Source of the DNA: Amycolatopsis sp. A133
Lineage (GTDB): Bacteria > Actinomycetota > Actinomycetes > Mycobacteriales > Pseudonocardiaceae
Reading direction: 5' to 3'
NCBI RefSeq assembly: GCF_031082405.1
Contig: NZ_JAVHJU010000007.1
Coordinates: 1 to 64,000, forward strand
DNA length: 64,000 nucleotides
Of the stretch, positions 1 through 6,749 are shown piece after piece (the stretch's first letter is position 1; each line of letters starts with the position of its first letter). Made by a program: the position numbers and the translations under genes. The notes below the pieces were generated by a model. The model saw nothing but the letters and a program-made list of their open reading frames with translations. It did no database searches and was not told where the DNA came from.

Positions 1-113
1 CCCGCCTTACCACTCACGACCGGCCGCGGGAGAGCTCGCAGCCACCCGCGGTGATCCTCCGCCTGGCGGGTCAGTGAGTGGTAAGGCGGGTTCTAACCCG
101 CCTTACCACTCAC
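1..113. repeat. Palindromic repeat family A, one arm plus one full copy
   Basis: A perfect 40-nt palindrome occupies 74-113, with 19-bp arms (GTGAGTGGTAAGGCGGGTT and its complement) and a 2-nt loop. A further single arm lies at 1-19 in the opposite sense to the arm at 74-92. A diverged copy occurs at 18827-18866. The copy at 74-113 contains the stop codon of the YdeI-like gene. The perfect stem suggests a bidirectional terminator, though no T-run follows. Nothing coding is visible in 1-92. Confidence 0.85.
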
Positions 114-701
114 GACCGTCCTTGCGAGCGGGTGGGCGGCCCGGCGGTTCTGCCGCGCCAGCTCGACCGTCGTCGCGATGCGGCGCCCGCGGGTCTCCGG
201 CCGCTTGGCCTTCGCGATCCACTCCAGGATCAACCGCCGCGACGAGGGCGGGAAGCCCTCGAAGTTCCCCGAAGCCACCGCATCCGCCTCGAAGGCACGC
301 CGCAGATCCGCCGGCACCACCCCGTCCTGAGCCTCGGCCAGCACGTCCCAGGTCCCCGTCCGCCGGGCGAGGTCCACCACCGCCTGACCCGCCGGCGTCA
401 TCAACCCCGCCGCGGTCAGCCGCGACACCCGTTCGCGGTTCACCCGGCTCCACGTGCTCGACGGCTTCCGCGGCGTGAAGCACAGGTACGTGCTCTCCGC
501 GTCGCGCCGCAGCGCCTTGCTGTCGATCCAGCCGAAGCACAGCGCCTGCTCCATCGCCTCGTGGATCGCCACCCCGGGCCGCGCGCTCCCCTTGCGCCGG
601 ATCACCAGCCACACCGAGGTCCGGTCCGGAGCCGCCAGCCACCTCCGCCACTCCCCGGCCGATGTGACCTCCAGCACCGCGATCCCGTCGATCTTCTCCA
701 T
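93..701 (-). CDS. YdeI/OmpD-associated (bacteriocin-protection-like) family protein
   Basis: The 202-residue protein has the YdeI-type core: an N-terminal stretch with WLAAPDRTSVWLVIRRKGS, then a segment around CFGWIDS and LCFTPRKPSSTWSRVN, and a C-terminal helix with EGFPPSSRRLILEWIAKAKR. Family members are cytoplasmic and mostly uncharacterised; some are linked to peptide or bacteriocin protection. ATG at 701 fits the domain start; a longer frame extends to 1301 but runs antisense through the GNAT gene. The last eight residues (TVVSGKAG) and the TAG stop are encoded by palindrome family A, so the C-terminus looks extended beyond the usual family end. It is divergent from the GNAT gene across 84 bp. 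Confidence 0.85.
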   Translation of the reverse strand: MEKIDGIAVLEVTSAGEWRRWLAAPDRTSVWLVIRRKGSARPGVAIHEAMEQALCFGWIDSKALRRDAESTYLCFTPRKPSSTWSRVNRERVSRLTAAGLMTPAGQAVVDLARRTGTWDVLAEAQDGVVPADLRRAFEADAVASGNFEGFPPSSRRLILEWIAKAKRPETRGRRIATTVELARQNRRAAHPLARTVVSGKAG

Positions 702-785
702 GCCCTCATCGTCCCGGCTTAAGTGTTCATCTTCTGAGCACTTTCGCCCGGGAACAATCACCGGCCTTCCGACGTAGCGTCCTGT

Positions 786-1319
786 ATGGAGACCCCGTTG
801 AGCACCGACCGGCTCGTGATCCGGGACTGGACGGTGGACGACGCCGAAGCCGCGTTCGCCATCTACGGCGCGGAGGACGTCACGCACTGGCTGACCCCGG
901 CCATGGACCGCGTGGGCGACATCGGCGCGATGCGCGCGGTGCTGCACGCCTGGCAGGAGGCGCAGCCGAACCTGCCGCCGCCGCGCGGCCGCTGGGCCGT
1001 GGAGCGCAAGGAGGACGGTGCGGTGATCGGCGGCCTCGGCATCCGGCTGCTCCCGCCGTTCGAGGAGGACCTCGAACTGAGCTGGCAGCTCAGCCCCGGC
1101 GTCTGGGGCAAGGGCTACGCGTCCGAAGCGGCGACCGCGCTCATCGAGTGGGCCTTCACCCAGGACACCGAAGAGCTGTTCGCCGTCGCGCGGCCGAACA
1201 ACACCCGCGCGATCGCCGTCGCCAAGCGGCTCGGGATGAACTGGGTCGGCGAGACGGACAAGTACTACAACCTGCGGCTGCAGGTGTACCGGATCCGGCA
1301 CACCGACCTCATCGGCTGA
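786..1319 (+). CDS. GNAT family N-acetyltransferase (RimJ/RimL type)
   Basis: The 177-residue protein starts TDRLVIRDWTVDDAEAAF, the strand-helix opening of RimJ/RimL-type acetyltransferases. It continues with the acetyl-CoA binding segment around SPGVWGKGYASEAATALIEWAF and a late ARPNNTRAIAVAKRLGM motif. It probably transfers acetyl from acetyl-CoA to an amine of a small molecule or protein N-terminus; the substrate cannot be told. ATG at 786 is the only sensible start. Its 3' end overlaps the convergent F420-type gene by 11 bp, so the two mRNAs share complementary ends. Confidence 0.88.
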   Translation: METPLSTDRLVIRDWTVDDAEAAFAIYGAEDVTHWLTPAMDRVGDIGAMRAVLHAWQEAQPNLPPPRGRWAVERKEDGAVIGGLGIRLLPPFEEDLELSWQLSPGVWGKGYASEAATALIEWAFTQDTEELFAVARPNNTRAIAVAKRLGMNWVGETDKYYNLRLQVYRIRHTDLIG

Positions 1320-1785
1320 CCGGCTCCAGCAGGAAGACGCGGATCTCGCGGTGGCCGGCCCGCACGGCGTACCGGTCGTACGCGGGCCAGTACGCCGCGA
1401 CCGCGTCCCACATCTCCTGGCGCTCGTCCCCGGTCAGGAGTCGCCCGGTGACCTCGACGGTCCGGCCGCCGATCGCGACCGTCGCTGCCGGGTGGGCCAG
1501 CAGGTTCGCCGACCACGCCGGGTGGGCCTCGCCGCCCCAGTTCGAGCCGATCACGACGTAACCGCCGGCCCGCTCGACGTACAGCAGCGGCACCTGCCGG
1601 GGCTCGCCGCTGCGGCGGCCGATGGTCGTGAGCAGCAACGTCCGCAGCCCGACCGCCGCGCCGACGCCGACGCGGCCGCCGCTGATCCGCAGCAGCACCC
1701 GGTCGGCGGGCACGAGCGCCCGCCCGAGCACCGCGAACGCCCTGCTCTTGCCGAACCCGGCGAAAACACCTCGCAAACCGGTCAC
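1309..1785 (-). CDS. Deazaflavin (F420)-dependent nitroreductase family protein
   Basis: The 158-residue protein belongs to the Ddn-like (formerly DUF385) split-barrel family of actinomycetes. Visible motifs are LLLTTIGRRSGEPRQVPLLY, GGYVVIGSNWGGEAHPAW, ANLLAHP and a closing REIRVFLLEPV. These enzymes bind coenzyme F420 and reduce quinones or nitro compounds, usually at the membrane face. It is divergent from the methyltransferase, with repeat family B between them, and overlaps the end of the GNAT gene. Confidence 0.87.
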   Translation of the reverse strand: MTGLRGVFAGFGKSRAFAVLGRALVPADRVLLRISGGRVGVGAAVGLRTLLLTTIGRRSGEPRQVPLLYVERAGGYVVIGSNWGGEAHPAWSANLLAHPAATVAIGGRTVEVTGRLLTGDERQEMWDAVAAYWPAYDRYAVRAGHREIRVFLLEPVSR

Positions 1786-1835
1786 GGCCGAACCCTAGCG
1801 CCGCCGGACCGATGCGCACCGGGCCGCCCGCGAAG

Positions 1836-1890
1836 CGTCGCGAATGACTCATTCGCGACGTCGCAGGTCCCGAATGAGTCATTCGCGACG
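1836..1890. repeat. Palindromic repeat family B (AATGACTCATT) in a divergent promoter gap
   Basis: A 25-nt palindrome at 1836-1860 has 12-bp arms (CGTCGCGAATGA) around one central C. A second near copy runs from about 1869 to 1890 with the same CATTCGCGACG half. Unlike the other families in this window it sits between divergent rather than convergent genes, so it could act as an operator as well as a repeat. Confidence 0.75.
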
Positions 1891-1922
1891 TTGGGGAGCC
1901 GGGTTTCTGGCAGGGTCCGCTC

Positions 1923-2551
1923 ATGACCCGCCCCGAAACCGCCGCCGAGGTCTTCGACGCTCTCGGCACGGACTACGAACACGCCTTCCGCACCGCGACC
2001 GCGCAGCGGGCCGCGCTCACCGACCTGCTCGCGGCCCTGCCCCCGGAGGCGAAGGTGCTGGACCTCGGGGCGGGCACCGGGCGGCCCACCGCGGAACTGC
2101 TGGTCGCGGCCGGCCACGACGTCACCGGCTACGACGTCGCCCCGAAGATGGTCGAGATCGCGCGGAGCCAGGTGCCCGCCGCCCGCTTCGAACTCGGCGA
2201 CATGCGCGAACTGTCCTTCGCGGACGGCACGTGGGACGCGATCACGGCGTTCTTCTCGATGCTGCAGCTCCCCCGGCCCGAGCAGGAAACCATGATCGGC
2301 CGTCTCGCGGCCTGGCTGAAGCCCGGCGGCCTGCTCGTCTTCGCCACCGTGCCCGCCGACGTCGACGGGTCGACATCGTCTTCATGGGGCACCCGGTCCG
2401 CGCGAGCAGCTTCACCGCCGCCGCGCTCGCCGGGCTGCTGCGCGGCGCGGGGCTCGAAATCGTCCGCGAGGACCAGGCGGAGTTCGTCCCCGACCACCCG
2501 GGCGCCGGGCCCGAGCCGCACGTGTACCTGACCGCCCGCAAGCCCGCCTGA
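1923..2551 (+). pseudogene. Class I SAM-dependent methyltransferase, frameshifted
   Basis: The frame from ATG 1923 gives a normal Rossmann methyltransferase: motif I VLDLGAGTGRPTAEL at about residues 42-56, motif II GYDVAPKMVEIA, then DAITAFFSMLQL and LKPGGLLVFATVPADVDG. After GGG at 2367-2369 this frame turns into arginine/serine-rich nonsense. The expected C-terminal part (VDIVFMGHPVRASSFTAAAL, ending VYLTARKPA) continues from 2369 in the next frame to the stop at 2549-2551. Loss of one base near 2367 explains this. It is either a recent pseudogene or a sequencing error; both halves otherwise look well preserved. Confidence 0.8.
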
Positions 2552-2646
2552 GCCATCAAGACCCCACGACCTCGATCACCCGACGGACATGAATTTTGCT
2601 CAACTTCGTGCATGTCCCGGGCGGGGGACCCGAGCTAAAGTGAGGG

Positions 2647-3825
2647 ATGGGCATCGAAGCTCTGGCCAAGCCGGTACCTCGCGAACACCGCGAGCTCGTG
2701 CGCGAGATGCTGGCCAGGCTGCCCGAGTTCGCCGATCGCCTCGCCCGGCTGCTCGGCGAGCAGGACGAGTTCTACCGGCAGGTGGAAGAGGCCGCCCCGG
2801 GCGAGCTGCGGCAGGTCTGCGAGGCCAACCTCGAACGCGCGCTGACGGCGCTGGCCGAAGGCCGCGGGCTCGCCCTCGACGCCGCCCGCAAGACCGGGCT
2901 CGTCCAGGCGCGCCAGGGCATCCCGCTGCCCGCCGTGCTGCGCGCGTTCCGGATCGGCGGCACCTTCGTCTACGAAGCCCTGCTGGAGCTCGCCGGCCCG
3001 GAGTTCCTCAACCCGACCCGGACGATCGAGATCAACTCCTACGTCTGGAAGGCGATCGACCTCTACTCCGACGCGCTGACCACGGCGTACGAGCAGGTCG
3101 CGGCCGAGCCGTCGCACGCGAACGCGCGGCTGCTGGACGACCTGCTGCGCGGCCGGCTCGTGAGCCAGGCGGACATGGAAGCCGCCGCACGGGAGCTGGG
3201 CCTGCCGACCGCGGGCATGTTCGTCGCCGTGGTGACGGAGCGCGTCGAGCCGGACGAGCACGACTCCGTCGAAGCGCTGCTGCGGGCGCGGCGCTGGCGG
3301 TCGGCGTGGCGGCCCGGCGGCGAGGCGGGCCTGGTCGCGATCGACCGGATCGAGGACCTCCGGCGGCTGCGCGAAGTGCTGGGGTCGCTGCCGCTGGCGG
3401 CCGGGATGAGCAGGCCGTTCACCGGGTTCCCCGACGTCCCGGACGCCCTGCACCGGGCCCGGATCGCCCGCCGCTCGCTGCCGTCGGCGACCGCGGGCGT
3501 GGTGGTGTTCGGCGATTCGCCGGTGACGACGCTGGTGGCCGCCGCACCCGGGATGGCCCGCGACGTCGTGCGGTCGGCGCTGGCCGGCGTGCTCGCCCTG
3601 CCGGGCGCGGAACGCAAGGTCCTGCTCGACACGCTGCTGGCGTGGTTCGCCGGCCACGGCTCCGCGAAGGACGCCGCGGACCGGCTGTTCGTGCACCCCA
3701 ACACGGTCCGCTACCGGTTGCGGCGCGTGCAGGAGCTGACCAAGCGCCACCTCACCGACCCGGTGGACATCGGCGAGCTGTACGTCGCGCTCGAGTCGGT
3801 GCGCCTGGACCCGGAGCCGGATTGA
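2647..3825 (+). CDS. PucR/CdaR-type transcriptional regulator
   Basis: The 392-residue regulator has an N-terminal helical sensor-like region (residues 1-165) and a degenerate GGDEF-like middle. A C-terminal PucR-type helix-turn-helix at about 345-375 reads KDAADRLFVHPNTVRYRLRR. Relatives activate purine, diacid or amine catabolism or operate as orphan actinobacterial regulators. It stands alone, with 95 bp of non-coding DNA upstream and the DUF2975 gene 56 bp downstream. The target is unknown; the choline cluster is 28 kb away and no link is visible. Confidence 0.88.
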   Translation: MGIEALAKPVPREHRELVREMLARLPEFADRLARLLGEQDEFYRQVEEAAPGELRQVCEANLERALTALAEGRGLALDAARKTGLVQARQGIPLPAVLRAFRIGGTFVYEALLELAGPEFLNPTRTIEINSYVWKAIDLYSDALTTAYEQVAAEPSHANARLLDDLLRGRLVSQADMEAAARELGLPTAGMFVAVVTERVEPDEHDSVEALLRARRWRSAWRPGGEAGLVAIDRIEDLRRLREVLGSLPLAAGMSRPFTGFPDVPDALHRARIARRSLPSATAGVVVFGDSPVTTLVAAAPGMARDVVRSALAGVLALPGAERKVLLDTLLAWFAGHGSAKDAADRLFVHPNTVRYRLRRVQELTKRHLTDPVDIGELYVALESVRLDPEPD

Positions 3826-3881
3826 TCGCTTTTCGATTACTACCGATTGACTTTCGATAGGAACCCGGCGATAGTCGGCGC

Positions 3882-4361
3882 ATGATGACCGAGAAATGGG
3901 CCGTTGCCGCGCTCAGGTTCTTCCTCGTGGTGCTGTTCGGCGTCCTCGTCGTGTTCCAGACGATGTCGCTACCGGGCGCGATCGCCTACCACGCCCAGCA
4001 GAACCCGCACGACGCACCGCTGCGCTGGCCGCTGACCGCCGTCGCGGTGTTCCTGGTGCTGTGCGTGCAGGTGGTGGTCGTCGCGACGTGGAAGCTGCTG
4101 ACCCTGGTCAAGAAGGACCGGATCTTCACCACCGCGTCCCTGAAGTGGGTCGACGCGATCGTGTGGGCCGTCGCCGCCGCGTGGGTGGTGTTCGCCGGCA
4201 TGCTGCTGCTCGTCGGCTTCAACGCGGACGACCCGGGGATGCCGATGCTGCTGTTCCTGGTCACCGTCGCGATCACGGTGATCGGCCTGCTGATGGTGGT
4301 CATGCGCACCCTGCTGCGGCAGGCCACCACGCTCCGGTCCGACCTGGAAGCGGTCATCTGA
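3882..4361 (+). CDS. DUF2975 membrane protein
   Basis: The 159-residue protein has four predicted membrane spans (about 8-30, 52-73, 92-113 and 123-143). The polar loop LVKKDRIFTTASLKWVD between spans 2 and 3 is characteristic of DUF2975. Two consecutive ATG codons (3882 and 3885) are possible starts. Its stop overlaps the ATG of the following XRE gene in a TGATG junction. This membrane protein/small repressor pair is common in Firmicutes and actinomycetes, and the repressor often controls the pair. The physiological role is unknown. Confidence 0.85.
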   Translation: MMTEKWAVAALRFFLVVLFGVLVVFQTMSLPGAIAYHAQQNPHDAPLRWPLTAVAVFLVLCVQVVVVATWKLLTLVKKDRIFTTASLKWVDAIVWAVAAAWVVFAGMLLLVGFNADDPGMPMLLFLVTVAITVIGLLMVVMRTLLRQATTLRSDLEAVI

Positions 4362-4573
4362 TGCCGATCGTCGTGCGCATCGACGTCGAACTGGCCAAGC
4401 GCAAGATGAGCGTCGGGGAGTTCGCCGAGAAGGTCGGGCTCACACCGGCCAACATCGCCGTGCTGAAGAACGGCCGCGCGAAAGCGGTGCGCTTCAGCAC
4501 CCTGGAAGCCATGTGCCGGGTCCTCGGCTGCCAGCCCGGCGACCTGCTCGAGTGGGTCGAAGACGAGCTTTAG
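4361..4573 (+). CDS. XRE/Cro-C1 family HTH regulator partner of DUF2975
   Basis: This 70-residue protein is essentially one helix-turn-helix domain. MPIVVRIDVELAKRKMSVGE leads into the recognition region GLTPANIAVLKNGRAKAVRF, and it closes with CRVLGCQPGDLLEWV, the YozG-like signature. It is translationally coupled to the DUF2975 gene and ends 4 bp inside the convergent MarR gene. Its likely role is autoregulation of the two-gene unit. Confidence 0.88.
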   Translation: MPIVVRIDVELAKRKMSVGEFAEKVGLTPANIAVLKNGRAKAVRFSTLEAMCRVLGCQPGDLLEWVEDEL

Positions 4574-5058
4574 CCCAGGTCGGCGGGCCGCACACGCAGC
4601 TTGGCGGCGATCCGGGCGAGCGCTTGCTGATCGGCGGCGGTGAGCGGGTCGAGCACGGCCAGGACACTGCGCACGTGCGTCGGCGCGGCCGCCTCGACCA
4701 CCTCGAACCCGGCATCGGTGAGAGCGACCAGGGTGTACCGGCCGTCGTCGGGGTCGGGCGAGCGCCGCACCCAGCCGCGCTGCTCGAACCGCTTGACCAC
4801 ATTGGACAGCCGGGACAGGGAACCGTTGGCGAGGAAGGCCAGCTCACTCATCCGCAGGCGGCGCTCCGGCGCTTCCGAGACGTGACTGAGCGCGAGGTAC
4901 TCGAACAGCGTCAGGCCCGCTTCGTGCTGCAACGGCGCCTCCAGCCGTCCCGGGAGCAGCAGGATGAGCGAGACCAGCCCGGTCCAGGCTTCCTTTTCGG
5001 CCGGGCTGAGCCAGCGCGGCCGGTCCGCGCCTGCGCCGCCCGGTGCGGTTTCGGCCAT
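4570..5058 (-). CDS. MarR family transcriptional regulator
   Basis: The 162-residue protein has a winged-helix MarR domain. RLRMSELAFLANGSLSRLSNVVKRFEQRGW supplies the recognition helix and SPDPDDGRYTLVALTDAG the wing with its conserved DxRxxxxxLT pattern. It is divergent from the RidA gene, and the 92-bp gap holds two inverted copies of a 16-bp palindrome-like site. It probably represses both itself and ridA in response to a small ligand. An alternative start inside the N-terminal proline/glycine-rich stretch cannot be excluded. Confidence 0.9.
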   Translation of the reverse strand: MAETAPGGAGADRPRWLSPAEKEAWTGLVSLILLLPGRLEAPLQHEAGLTLFEYLALSHVSEAPERRLRMSELAFLANGSLSRLSNVVKRFEQRGWVRRSPDPDDGRYTLVALTDAGFEVVEAAAPTHVRSVLAVLDPLTAADQQALARIAAKLRVRPADLG

Positions 5059-5084
5059 GACGGAACCCTACCCATCCGGTCGTG

Positions 5085-5133
5085 ACTTCACGCTTGAAGT
5101 AAGTCCGTGGTACGTTGACTTCAAGCGTGAAGT
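5085..5133. promoter_or_regulatory. Twin candidate MarR operators
   Basis: ACTTCACGCTTGAAGT at 5085-5100 and its exact reverse complement ACTTCAAGCGTGAAGT at 5118-5133 lie in the marR-ridA gap. Their centres are 33 bp apart, about three helical turns. Each is itself an imperfect dyad (ACTTCA-N4-TGAAGT). This fits two MarR dimers bound on one DNA face over the divergent promoters. Assignment to the adjacent MarR is inference. Confidence 0.65.
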
Positions 5134-5150
5134 CAATCGGAAGGTGTTCC

Positions 5151-5558
5151 ATGTTCTTCGTGACCCCGGGCTACGGCCCGCGCCACCTGGCGGCCCTGCA
5201 CTACAGCCAGGCGGTCCGGATCGGCGATCGCGTCGAGATCTCCGGCCAGGGCGGCTGGGACGACGAGACGAGGTTCCCGGAGGACCTCGAGAAGGAGATC
5301 GTCCAGGCGTTCGACAACGTGGAGCGCACCCTCGCCACGGCGGGCGCGACCTGGGCCGACGTGGTGGCGGTGGATTCGTTCCACATCCCCACGGCCGACG
5401 ACACCATCGGCGACGACCACACGCGGGTGATGGTGGAGCAGTTCCGGCAGCGGATGGGCGACCGCGCCCCGATCTGGACCCAGATCGGAGTGGCGGCGCT
5501 GGGAGCACCGGGAATGCGCGTGGAGATCCGGGCGACCGCGGTCGTCGGCCAGGGCTGA
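5151..5558 (+). CDS. RidA family protein (enamine/imine deaminase-like)
   Basis: The 135-residue protein has the YjgF/RidA fold signature: a beta-rich start with SQAVRIGDRVEISGQGGWD, the central QAFDNVERTLATAGATWADV helix and a C-terminal IGVAALGAPGMRVEIRATAV strand. This last motif normally carries the arginine and glutamate that deaminate reactive imines. ATG at 5151 is preferred over upstream 5115, because the upstream codons overlap the MarR operator. Control by the divergent MarR is likely. Confidence 0.87.
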   Translation: MFFVTPGYGPRHLAALHYSQAVRIGDRVEISGQGGWDDETRFPEDLEKEIVQAFDNVERTLATAGATWADVVAVDSFHIPTADDTIGDDHTRVMVEQFRQRMGDRAPIWTQIGVAALGAPGMRVEIRATAVVGQG

Positions 5559-5611
5559 GCAGTAGCCGCAGCCTGGGGTTCCCCAGGTCGCCGGGGACGG
5601 TCCCGCCTCAA

Positions 5612-5696
5612 GCGCCCCAATGTGGCGTTCGGTGCGTCCAACGCACCCAATGTGGCGTTCGGTGCGTTGGACGCAACCAACGCCACATTGGGGCGC
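5612..5696. repeat. Palindromic repeat family C (AATGTGGCGTT), nested inverted repeat
   Basis: An 85-nt element has 18-bp perfect outer arms: GCGCCCCAATGTGGCGTT at 5612-5629 and its complement at 5679-5696. Inside there is a second direct copy of CAATGTGGCGTTCGGTGCGT and further GGTGCGT/ACGCACC pairing. It lies between convergent genes (RidA and the amidase-like gene) and probably works as a bidirectional terminator. Confidence 0.8.
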
Positions 5697-5744
5697 ATGG
5701 ACCGGGTCGTGAGCGTCGGCCGCGCTGAGCCGGGTGGCCGCGCG

Positions 5745-5978
5745 CGCGTTCGGCCGAGCCGGGCGGGGCGGGCGGGCGCGCCGGACGGGGCGGGCGGGCG
5801 GGCGTGCCGGGCGGGGCGGGGCGGGGCGGGCGGGCGTGCCGGGCGGGGTGGGCGGCCGAGCCGGGCGGGCGGGCGGGCGGGCGACCGTGCCGCCGGGCGA
5901 GCGGCCGTGCCGGGCGGGCGGCACAGCCGGGCGAGCGGGCCGCCGGGCGGGCGGCGTGGGTGGGGCGAGGGGTGGGGG
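5745..5978. other. G-rich low-complexity tract, potential G-quadruplex region
   Basis: About 230 bp on the plus strand consists almost only of GGGCGGGC/GGGGCGGGG units with short spacers such as CGTGCC. Many runs of three or more G with loops of one to seven bases fit the G4 rule repeatedly. Long open frames here are composition artefacts. It sits directly beyond the stop of the minus-strand amidase-like gene, whose transcript would carry the C-rich copy. Confidence 0.75.
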
Positions 5979-5980
5979 CG

Positions 5981-6496
5981 CTAAGCCGCGTCGGTCTCGA
6001 CCAGGCGGGCCAGCTCCAACAACGTTCGCTCGAAGCCCGGGCCCGCGGTCAACGCCACCGTCAGCGGGCCGCCGCGCCGATCCCTTCCCACCGGCAAAGC
6101 CACCGCCGGCTCCGTCCACTGGGGACGGTCCATGACCGCCGAGACCACGACGTCCGGGCGGGGTGGGCGGTGGCGGCGGCCGCCCGCGTCGAGGTCGAGG
6201 ACCACGTTTCCGTGCAGCGACAGCAGGGCCGCGACGTCCGCCACCGCGTCGCGCAGCTCGCGGTCGGCGATCGAGTCCGAATGGGCGCCGATCGCCGGGT
6301 GGGCCGGCTCGGCGTTGCGGGTCAGGCGGGGGACGATCGCGCCGAGGTCGCCCGAGGCGCACGTCAGCACCCGGATGCCGGGCACGCCCGCCAGGGGGTC
6401 GGCGAGCGTGATTCCCGCGCTCGCGGCCGCCGCCACGATCCGGGCCCGCCAGCGCGCGGTCGCCGCGATGGCGACCATCGAAGGGTCCTGGGGCAA
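5981..6496 (-). CDS. Unknown protein with amidase-like C-terminus
   Basis: The 171-residue protein has no recognised complete domain. The final 45 residues (PAVALPVGRDRRGGPLTVAL, then GPGFERTLLELARLVE) resemble the tail of amidase-signature enzymes. There, a GGxPxGVQ-like strand precedes GxGGExxLLxLAxxLE. The Ser-Ser-Lys catalytic region is absent, so it is either a small stand-alone relative or the remnant of a longer amidase. ATG at 6496 or 6478 may be the start. It is divergent from the DUF3068 gene. Confidence 0.6.
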   Translation of the reverse strand: MPQDPSMVAIAATARWRARIVAAAASAGITLADPLAGVPGIRVLTCASGDLGAIVPRLTRNAEPAHPAIGAHSDSIADRELRDAVADVAALLSLHGNVVLDLDAGGRRHRPPRPDVVVSAVMDRPQWTEPAVALPVGRDRRGGPLTVALTAGPGFERTLLELARLVETDAA

Positions 6497-6701
6497 AAGG
6501 GGATTTCTCCTTTGCGGTCCGGCGCGGCGGAGTGCGGATCGTCAGATGGTGGGCCCGCGCCCGTTGTGCCCGGGAACAAACATGTTTGGTCGATTGGTCC
6601 GAACGGGGGTGCCCGTACGACCTTCCGGTCGCCTCGGGTGTCTGTGACCGCCGGTCACACTTTGACGCGCGACGTGGCGCGGGCCACTATCCGTGCACCT
6701 G

Positions 6702-6717
6702 ATTACCGCCGGGTAAT
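6702..6717. promoter_or_regulatory. Inverted repeat ATTACC-N4-GGTAAT upstream of DUF3068 gene
   Basis: ATTACC (6702-6707), four bases and GGTAAT (6712-6717) form a dyad 33 bp before the TTG start of the DUF3068 gene. The same dyad with the same 4-bp spacer occurs at 12723-12738 before the flippase gene. Both sit in divergent promoter gaps of the envelope cluster, which suggests a shared regulator or a shared promoter element. Confidence 0.45.
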
Positions 6718-6749
6718 TTGGGTGTCCGCAGTACGACCCAGGAGGACCG

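Noticed and set aside
93..1301. A 402-codon minus-strand frame extending the YdeI-like gene upstream
   Set aside because: The upstream 200 codons are antisense to a clear GNAT gene and are of low-complexity composition; the domain begins at ATG 701.
2581..2646. Terminator or small RNA between the broken methyltransferase and PucR genes
   Set aside because: Only weak GC-rich pairing (GGGCGGGGGACCCG) is present and there is no conserved feature to support it.
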